Of a stretch of 6,119 bases of DNA, positions 1 through 4,882 are shown piece after piece. How positions within the stretch are numbered: the first letter of the stretch is position 1; every line of letters starts with the position of its first letter. The notes under the pieces are model-generated. The model made no database searches and was not told where the DNA came from. It saw nothing but the letters and a program-made list of their open reading frames with translations. Position numbers and translations under genes: made by a program. Source of the stretch: Alphaproteobacteria bacterium (GTDB lineage Bacteria > Pseudomonadota > Alphaproteobacteria > JABSOH01 > JABAAW01); the NCBI GenBank assembly GCA_014238935.1, contig JABAAD010000043.1:1-6119 (forward strand), given 5' to 3'.

Positions 1-208
1 GCTGGAGCCCATCTTTTGGGACATCCTCGGACATATCCTCGAGCGTGAACAAACATCGGTGCACAAGGTCTGCACGCAAATCGCCGAGCGCGCACCCAAC
101 CTCCCCTTGACGAGCGCCATCCGCATCTTTCTGATCGCTTACGCGTGGCGCGCCGGTATGTCGTCTGCGCTCGAAGCCGTGAAAACGGGTAAAATTAACC
201 TTTTTTGA
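1..208 (+). CDS. Ribbon-helix-helix domain protein, C-terminal fragment
   Basis: The reading frame beginning at base 2 is open from the window edge to a TGA at 206-208 and gives 68 residues; the start lies outside. The fragment opens LEPIFWDIL and later has a NLPLTSAIRIFLIAYAW stretch. This matches, from memory, the alphaproteobacterial ribbon-helix-helix family (RHH_4 type). There a short strand ending in SLEPxFW is followed by a helix, a variable loop, and a second helix of the form NLSSALRxFVL. Such proteins are small, presumably DNA-binding, and mostly uncharacterised, so target genes cannot be named. The first strand, which would contact DNA, is probably just cut off. The last 15 or so residues (VKTGKINLF) form a short tail. 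The gene converges on the tRNA gene, with 28 bp between them and no clear hairpin terminator. Family assignment is fairly confident; function is inference. Confidence 0.75.
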   Translation, partial: LEPIFWDILGHILEREQTSVHKVCTQIAERAPNLPLTSAIRIFLIAYAWRAGMSSALEAVKTGKINLF

Positions 209-236
209 TCCAAAGCCCAGCCCGCCGCACCGCTTG

Positions 237-309
237 TGGAGCCGAGGGGAGTCGAACCCCTGACCTCTACAATGCCATCGTAGCGCTCTGCCAGCTGAGC
301 TACGGCCCC
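237..309 (-). tRNA. tRNA-Ala (anticodon GGC)
   Basis: Read on the minus strand, the 73 bases fold as a complete cloverleaf. The acceptor GGGGCCG pairs with CGGCTCC, the D stem is GCTC/GAGC with an 8-base loop, and the anticodon stem is CTACG/TGTAG around the loop ATGGCAT. A 5-base variable loop follows, then the T stem AGGGG/CCCCT around TTCGACT, and the discriminator base is A. The anticodon GGC (plus-strand 274-276) reads GCC and, by wobble, GCU alanine codons. The G3-U70 wobble pair, the main alanine identity element, is present. The 3' CCA is not encoded: the bases after the discriminator are CAA, so CCA must be added by tRNA nucleotidyltransferase. The gene lies 61 bp downstream of the peptidase stop on the same strand. 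Confidence 0.97.
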
Positions 310-329
310 GTGTTTGCAAGCGAAAGGCG

Positions 330-358
330 ATTGTAGCCCATTCGCGTTTTCCTGCCAA
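330..358 (-). promoter_or_regulatory. Near-consensus sigma-70 type promoter of tRNA-Ala
   Basis: On the minus strand a -35 box TTGGCA (353-358) and a -10 box TACAAT (330-335) are separated by exactly 17 bp. The expected transcription start, about 7 bases after the -10 box, falls near 323 and leaves a leader of about 13 nt before the tRNA 5' end at 309. This is a strong layout for a stable-RNA gene. It lies in the 61-bp gap after the peptidase stop codon, so the tRNA probably has its own transcription, although read-through from the upstream genes is also possible because no terminator is visible there. Confidence 0.75.
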
Positions 359-370
359 TGCCTGCTTACG

Positions 371-2248
371 CTATATGGTGTTTCGTGGTGTCGCTGTCTT
401 CGTGTTCGGCGTATCTTCGTCCAGTAAGTTTTGGAGTTGGTCGATCATGCCTTCGATGACGAGGAGCCCGCGCTGCCAAAAGTCTTGCGCCGCAGGATCG
501 AGCGAGAAGGCGGCGAGCAGCTCCTTGTAGTCGCGGCTGCCCCCGGCAGCAAGCAATGTTTTGTAGCGTTGCTCGAAGTCCGCCATACCGTCGCGATAGA
601 GGGCGTAGAGCACATTCACCAACCCGTCGCCGAAGGCGTAAGCATAGACATAGAAGGGGGCGTGGATGAAATGCGACACATAACCCCAGTAGCAACGATA
701 GTGTTCGTCGAAACGAAAAACATCGCCCAAGCTCTCGCGTGCCGTCTGCATCCAAAGATCGCCGATCTCGTCGCTGGATAGCGGTGCTTTTCTGCGCCGC
801 TCGTGGAGCTTTTGTTCAAAGTCGAGGAAGGCGATTTGCCGAACGACAGTGTTGAGCATGTCCTCGATCTTGCCCGCGAGCAAGGCGCGCTTCTCGGCGA
901 GGCTGCTCGCTTGCGTCAGCATCAGATCGAAGGTCAGCCTTTCGCCGAAGACGGACGCCGTCTCGGCGAGCGTGAGCGGCGTTTGTGAAAGCAGAAAGCC
1001 CTGCTTCGCGGCAAGCGTCTGATGGATAGCGTGTCCCATTTCGTGTGCGAGTGTCATGACATCGCGCGTCCTGCCGCGATAACTCATGAGGATGACGGGG
1101 TGCGTTTCGGGGACGCAGGGACACGAAAAAGCACCCGACATCTTGCCCGCCCTCGGTGCTGCGTCGATCCAAGGGTTGTCGAAGAAGCGTTTGGCAAGTG
1201 CGCCCAGCTCGGAGGAAAATCCTCCGTAAGCAGTCAGCACCGTTTCGCACGCCTCGTCCCACGGAATGAAACGCCTCGAAGCGTTCGGTACAGGAGCAAG
1301 CCTGTCCCAGTAGTCGAGCTGCTCGCACCCCATCCACCGTGCCTTCAGGCGATAGTAGCGATGCGAAAGACGCGGGTAGAAGGCGCGCACGCTCGACACC
1401 AAAGCAGCAACAACATCGCCTTCGATGCGGTTGTCCAAGTTGCGCGCTTCGATCGGATTGCCAAAGCCACGACGCTTGTCCTCCAAAGCCTTGTCTTGAG
1501 CAAGCGTGTTCGTGATCGTCGTCAGAAGAGGCAGGTGCGTCGCCAATCCTTTGCCTAGCGCATGCGCCGCCGCGCGGCGAACGCTCGCCTCTTCGTCCGA
1601 AAGCTTGTGCAGAACTTCCGAAAGTACGATCTCTTCGTCTCCAACGCGAAAGCGCATCAAAGCCTCACTCTCGTCGTAGAGCGTGATCCAGGCAAGGCGT
1701 GCCGTCAGCGACTTCTCTGCCAGCAACTCCTCCATGTCCTCCGAAAGCTGGTGCGGCTTGAAACGACGCAACGCTTGAAGCCACCCGACATAGCGCGACA
1801 AACTCGAATCGTTTTCGCAAGCCCGCCTAAGCGCATCGTCGTCCAAGCCGTTGAGCTCCAACGAGAAAAAAAGAACCGACTTTTCAATCTCGGTCAGCTG
1901 CTCTTGCAAACCCTGACGAAAGCGTGCGTTCGTTCCGTCGCTCAAATTTTCCGCGTGCTTCAGAAAGGCGAAAACACCCAAGCGCGCAATGCGTTCCTGC
2001 AACCGCTCATACTCGCAAACGGCACACCCCAAGTCTGCGGGCGAAAGGGTCGAGAGCCGTCCTTTGTACGCTTGCGAAAACTGCGACACCCCCTCTCTGG
2101 CAAGGTGCAAATCCTTCTCGATCTGCGGATCAGCGATACCCTTGTAGAGAGCGTCCAAGCGCCAACAGGGCAGATCGTTCAACTCGACTTGTGTCGAGCT
2201 TTGCTCCTTGTCTTTGTTCTCGCTGTCTTTACGACGAGCGCTCGTCAT
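371..2248 (-). CDS. pepF: M3 family oligoendopeptidase (PepF-like)
   Basis: Zinc metallopeptidase of family M3, expected to cut short peptides in the cytoplasm during peptide turnover. The chosen start (ATG at 2246-2248) gives 625 aa, close to the roughly 600 aa usual for PepF-type enzymes. An in-frame start farther upstream at 2524 would lie inside lysS and add 92 Arg-rich residues of no protein-like character. The zinc site is HEMGH at residues 402-406 (two His ligands and the catalytic Glu403); the third ligand is probably Glu429 in LAETAS. The C-terminal substrate-binding region carries HFIHAPFYVYAYAFG at 526-540, typical of the family, with candidate transition-state Tyr residues. The N-terminal part (about 25-215) resembles the helical PepF N-domain, beginning LPCWRLDALY. 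No signal peptide is seen. The ATG overlaps the lysS stop as ATGA, and no good Shine-Dalgarno precedes it, which suggests translational coupling to lysS. It ends in TAG at 371-373. The family call is firm; the substrate is unknown. Confidence 0.93.
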   Translation of the reverse strand: MTSARRKDSENKDKEQSSTQVELNDLPCWRLDALYKGIADPQIEKDLHLAREGVSQFSQAYKGRLSTLSPADLGCAVCEYERLQERIARLGVFAFLKHAENLSDGTNARFRQGLQEQLTEIEKSVLFFSLELNGLDDDALRRACENDSSLSRYVGWLQALRRFKPHQLSEDMEELLAEKSLTARLAWITLYDESEALMRFRVGDEEIVLSEVLHKLSDEEASVRRAAAHALGKGLATHLPLLTTITNTLAQDKALEDKRRGFGNPIEARNLDNRIEGDVVAALVSSVRAFYPRLSHRYYRLKARWMGCEQLDYWDRLAPVPNASRRFIPWDEACETVLTAYGGFSSELGALAKRFFDNPWIDAAPRAGKMSGAFSCPCVPETHPVILMSYRGRTRDVMTLAHEMGHAIHQTLAAKQGFLLSQTPLTLAETASVFGERLTFDLMLTQASSLAEKRALLAGKIEDMLNTVVRQIAFLDFEQKLHERRRKAPLSSDEIGDLWMQTARESLGDVFRFDEHYRCYWGYVSHFIHAPFYVYAYAFGDGLVNVLYALYRDGMADFEQRYKTLLAAGGSRDYKELLAAFSLDPAAQDFWQRGLLVIEGMIDQLQNLLDEDTPNTKTATPRNTI

Positions 2249-3900
2249 GACTTGACGGCTTTTTGCAGCATGGCAATTCCCGCCTCCAATCCGTAGATTT
2301 TCAGAAAGCTTGCAAAGCGAGGTCCTGTGTTTTGTCCGAGCAGAACCTCGTAGAGCATGGCAAACCATGCGCGCAGTTTGTCCTTGTAGCCCTCTTCGCA
2401 GCCGACCGCGTAGACGACGCTCTGAATCTCTTCCAGCGCCGCGTCTCTCGGCAGCTCTTGCAGCCTGACAACGAGATTGTGGATCGAGACCCTCTCGGTC
2501 GCGGCGGGCGCACGGGGCGCGCACGAAGGACGCACAAAATCACGGTCGTAGGCGAGCGCGTAGTCCCAAAGATGCTGTATCGTGTCGCGTTCCCCTTCAG
2601 AAAGCCGATGCCCCCCCGCCTCCAGATCCTGTTGCAACAAGGGTATCCACGCCGTGTGAAGATGTTCCTGTTCGAGCGCACGGCTCTGCAAGCCCACCGC
2701 AGAGACAAGATTTTGTAAAAGAGAAAAACTCACGCTCTCAGGCACCGTCGACAACACCTGACGCTCGATGTGAAAAACGGGACTCTCCACCTTTTCTGCC
2801 TTGCTCGCCTTGTCGAATCGTCTTCTGTCGCTCAAGTATTCGTCGAGGCAGCGCGGAATGCAATCGAAGAACAGCCGTTTCGCCGTCTTCGGTTTTTTGT
2901 ACATGTAATAAGCCAGCGAATCGGCGCTCGCGTAAGTCAGCCACTGCTCGAGGGTCAAGCCGTTGCCGCGCGACTTGGAGATTTTTTCGCCCCTCTCGTC
3001 CAAGAAAAGCTCGTAGGCGAAACCCGCAGGAGCCTCCTTGCCCATCAGACGCAGGATCTGTCGCGACATCTCGGCAGAGGGAATCAGATCCTTGCCGTAC
3101 ATTTCATAGTCGATGTCGAGGACGAACCATCGCATCGCCCAATCGGGCTTCCATTGCAACTTGCACCTGCCGCCGAAGACGGAGGTCTCGCGGGTTGAAC
3201 CGTCAGGATGGCGGTAGAGGATCGTGCCTTTTTTCGCATCGACTTCCTCCACAGGCACTTGCAGCACCACGCCGCTTTCGGGACACAAGGGTAGGAAGGG
3301 ACTGTAGCTTTGCCTGCGCTCTTCGCCCAGCGAAGATTGCATGAGCTCAAGCACGGGTTGATAGCATTCCAGCACGCGCTGCAACCCTCGGTCGAACTTG
3401 CCGCTACGATAGCCCTCGGTCGCGCTTTGGAAGGTGTAGGCGAAGCCGAAGTCGTCGAGGAATCTTTTCAACGCCTCGTTGTTGTGCTGCGCGAAAGATT
3501 GGCAACAGCCGAAGGGATCGGGAACAGCCGACAGGGGTTTGCCGAGATGGGGAGTTAAACTTTCGGGGTTCGGGACAGTGTCGGGAATTTTTCGCAACCC
3601 GTCCATGTCGTCGGAGAAGCAGACGAGTTCGCTCTCAAGGTCAGGCTCAAGCACGGAAAGGGCATTGCGTACCATGCTCGTGCGCAACACCTCGCCGAAG
3701 GTACCGATGTGGGGAAGTCCTGAGGGACCGTAGCCCGTCTGGAATCGAACGACTCGCTTCAAGGTACCGCCCTGCTCTGCCCGCTCGCGCTTCAGGCGGA
3801 GGCTGAGCTTGCGCGCCTCGGCGAAGGGCCAAGCCCTCGCAGTGGCAGCGGCGTGGTGCCATTCTTCAGGCAGGGGATGGGGATGGTGTTGTGTGCTCAT
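2245..3900 (-). CDS. lysS: Lysyl-tRNA synthetase, class I (archaeal type)
   Basis: Attaches lysine to tRNA-Lys with ATP in the cytoplasm. The 551-aa protein is a class I enzyme, with a Rossmann-fold catalytic core rather than the class II fold found in most bacteria. The HIGH-like signature is seen in GYGPSGLPHIGTFGEV (residues 57-70, PHIG at 63-66). The second signature, KISKS at 306-310, sits in DERGEKISKSRGNGL. Other conserved-looking stretches are SDDMDGLRK (96-104), PDPFG (127-131), YSPFLPLCP (199-207), DWAMRW (253-258) and YEMYGKDLI (265-273). The helical anticodon-binding domain follows from about residue 350 to the end. Length is typical for alphaproteobacterial class I enzymes. The N-terminus before residue 24 (AWPFAEARK) is His-rich (HHPHP, HH) and poorly conserved-looking. 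No clear Shine-Dalgarno precedes the ATG at 3898-3900, but I see no better in-frame start. It follows the DUF2335 gene after 34 bp and overlaps the peptidase gene by 4 bp. Confidence 0.96.
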   Translation of the reverse strand: MSTQHHPHPLPEEWHHAAATARAWPFAEARKLSLRLKRERAEQGGTLKRVVRFQTGYGPSGLPHIGTFGEVLRTSMVRNALSVLEPDLESELVCFSDDMDGLRKIPDTVPNPESLTPHLGKPLSAVPDPFGCCQSFAQHNNEALKRFLDDFGFAYTFQSATEGYRSGKFDRGLQRVLECYQPVLELMQSSLGEERRQSYSPFLPLCPESGVVLQVPVEEVDAKKGTILYRHPDGSTRETSVFGGRCKLQWKPDWAMRWFVLDIDYEMYGKDLIPSAEMSRQILRLMGKEAPAGFAYELFLDERGEKISKSRGNGLTLEQWLTYASADSLAYYMYKKPKTAKRLFFDCIPRCLDEYLSDRRRFDKASKAEKVESPVFHIERQVLSTVPESVSFSLLQNLVSAVGLQSRALEQEHLHTAWIPLLQQDLEAGGHRLSEGERDTIQHLWDYALAYDRDFVRPSCAPRAPAATERVSIHNLVVRLQELPRDAALEEIQSVVYAVGCEEGYKDKLRAWFAMLYEVLLGQNTGPRFASFLKIYGLEAGIAMLQKAVKS

Positions 3901-3934
3901 GATGGCACAAGGGTTGGCAAGGTTTTTAGCGAGT

Positions 3935-4426
3935 TTATTGCTTCTTGTCTTTGTCCTTTGCGAAGAGCGTCAACAACCGCTCAAAGAAACGATCGATAAG
4001 AAAAGGCAGTGCTATGAACCCAAAAAGAGCAGGCAACCATCCTTTGTCAGCGTAAATCGCCACAGCTGTTGCCGCTGCTATGACTGCTAAAGCGATAATC
4101 AGAGAAAACCATTGCGCCTTGTCTTTACGGCGGCTTTCGGCGACACCTTGCGCTTGAACGTGCTTATGCATAGAATCCCTATTCTTGTGCCTTTGGTCTT
4201 GCTCTTTTTCTAGGACGCGCAAAATGCGCTCCGGGGCATCCTTGTGTCCTTTTTTGTACTCTGCAAACTCCTTGGCAGGAGGCAAAGGACCTTCGTAGTA
4301 CTGCAGGACTCTAACACCACGCTCCCCTGCGACAGGAGGCATGGGCTTGCCTTCGTGTTCTTCTACAGAATCGGGCTGGGCAACCGCTCTTTTTGCTCTC
4401 TTGCGTCCTGCTTTCCTCTCCGCCAC
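3935..4426 (-). CDS. DUF2335-type small membrane protein
   Basis: A 163-aa protein starting at GTG (4424-4426) and ending in TAA. The N-terminal 40 residues are Lys/Arg-rich and probably disordered. Then comes YEGPLPPAKEFAEYKKG (44-60) and APERILRVLEKEQDQRHKNRD (64-84), followed by a charged amphipathic stretch and QWFSLIIALAVIAAA (105-119). This order, a G-P-L-P-P motif, an ERIL-xxx-EKxxxxR helix and then QW plus a hydrophobic pair, is what I recall for DUF2335, a family of uncharacterised predicted membrane proteins. Two membrane segments are visible, about 105-126 and 130-146, separated by a short DKGW turn, with a Lys-rich tail (KDKDKKQ). That predicts a helical hairpin with both ends on the same side of the membrane, probably cytoplasmic. 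A weak Shine-Dalgarno (AAGGG) lies 7 bases before the GTG, inside the end of the 90-aa gene, and the two genes are 4 bp apart. Function is unknown. Confidence 0.8.
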   Translation of the reverse strand: MAERKAGRKRAKRAVAQPDSVEEHEGKPMPPVAGERGVRVLQYYEGPLPPAKEFAEYKKGHKDAPERILRVLEKEQDQRHKNRDSMHKHVQAQGVAESRRKDKAQWFSLIIALAVIAAATAVAIYADKGWLPALFGFIALPFLIDRFFERLLTLFAKDKDKKQ

Positions 4427-4430
4427 AAGC

Positions 4431-4703
4431 TTACCCTTGCTCTTGCTCCAGCACTTTTGGATCGATCTCTTTCATGCCCATGGCTCTTCTCAACCCATTG
4501 CCGACCGCAAGCCAGTCACGCGCGATACTCTTTCCTGCAAGCGCCCACTCCTCATCAGGCGTGCGCACGACAGGCATAAAAGTCTCCGTCTCAGGAGGAT
4601 ACAGCGTGATCCCCTCGAAAGAACTGCGCCCCGCATCCCGATAGAGCTTCCGTGTTTCAGGATCAAGGGTCACCTGATGAAGCAAATCAGTTTCTTTTGT
4701 CAT
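4431..4703 (-). CDS. Hypothetical protein, 90 aa, paired with the DUF2335 gene
   Basis: I do not recognise this protein. The start at 4701-4703 is chosen because an excellent Shine-Dalgarno, AAAGGAGG (4709-4716), lies 5 bases before this ATG. The frame is open farther upstream to an ATG at 4781, which has no ribosome site. The 90 residues begin MTKETDLLHQ and are acidic overall. They contain LDPETRKLYRDAG (13-25), an aromatic stretch GITLYPPETETFMPVV (31-46) and a helical part DEEWALAGKSIARDW (50-64). There is no signal peptide, membrane segment or obvious DNA-binding motif. It ends in TAA 4 bp before the GTG of the DUF2335 gene, so the two are almost certainly co-transcribed and may work together. 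The strong ribosome site suggests it is well translated. The gene is probably real; its function is unknown. Confidence 0.7.
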   Translation of the reverse strand: MTKETDLLHQVTLDPETRKLYRDAGRSSFEGITLYPPETETFMPVVRTPDEEWALAGKSIARDWLAVGNGLRRAMGMKEIDPKVLEQEQG

Positions 4704-4854
4704 AGTAACCTCCTTTGTCGTTGCCGATTGCCGTTGTTGTAAGATAAACCAAGCAAATTCTTCGCCAAGCAACAACAACATCGCTTGGTGAAAACCAATC
4801 GCCCTCGATTCTCCATCCTCCTTGCTCTTTTGTCAACAAGAATCGCGCAGTCAT
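4687..4854 (-). CDS. Possible small ORF (55 aa) after putA, doubtful
   Basis: An ATG at 4852-4854, preceded by AAGGG at a spacing of 5 bases, opens a 55-codon frame 28 bp after the putA stop. It ends in TGA inside the first codons of the 90-aa gene, a 17-bp overlap. The first half (MTARFLLTKEQGGWRIEGDW) reads like a normal protein, the second half less so. The frame one base away, open from about 4830 to the 90-aa gene, becomes protein-like just where this one stops looking so (LLLLGEEFAWFILQQ). It may be a real small protein, the remnant of a gene broken by a frameshift, or simply leader sequence. No family is recognised. Confidence 0.3.
   Translation of the reverse strand: MTARFLLTKEQGGWRIEGDWFSPSDVVVAWRRICLVYLTTTAIGNDKGGYYDKRN
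4709..4716 (-). promoter_or_regulatory. Strong ribosome binding site of the 90-aa gene
   Basis: The minus strand reads AAAGGAGG, almost fully complementary to the 16S rRNA tail, 5 bases (TTACT) before the ATG at 4703. It is the best ribosome site in the window and decides the start of the 90-aa gene against the longer reading from 4781. Confidence 0.85.
4749..4788. repeat. Repeated CCAAGC motif ahead of the 90-aa gene
   Basis: CCAAGC occurs on the plus strand at 4749-4754 and 4765-4770, 16 bp apart, and its inverse GCTTGG at 4783-4788. The last two form an inverted repeat with 6-bp arms around a 12-base AAC-rich spacer. This lies 46-85 bp upstream of the start of the 90-aa gene, overlapping a weak promoter-like pair on the minus strand (TTGGCG, 16 bp, TATCTT). 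It could be an operator or a weak RNA hairpin, but the arms are short enough to arise by chance. Confidence 0.3.
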
Positions 4855-4882
4855 CTCTTCCCTTCCCTCGCTTTGCGCTTCC

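Noticed and set aside
209..236. Terminator between the ribbon-helix-helix gene and the tRNA
   Set aside because: The 28 bp are C-rich on the plus strand, but I find no stable hairpin followed by a T run on either strand. The T6 before the stop at 208 belongs to the coding sequence.
1562..2296. Long plus-strand open frame of 244 codons
   Set aside because: It is antisense to the M3 peptidase gene, has no recognisable domain, and is explained by the codon bias of the real gene.
2249..2524. N-terminal extension of the M3 peptidase to an ATG at 2524
   Set aside because: It lies wholly inside lysS, is Arg/Cys-rich shadow sequence, and the start at 2248 gives the normal family length with an ATGA overlap.
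4704..4781. Longer start at 4781 for the 90-aa protein
   Set aside because: No ribosome site precedes that ATG, whereas AAAGGAGG lies 5 bases before the ATG at 4703. Kept only as part of the possible frame-break finding.
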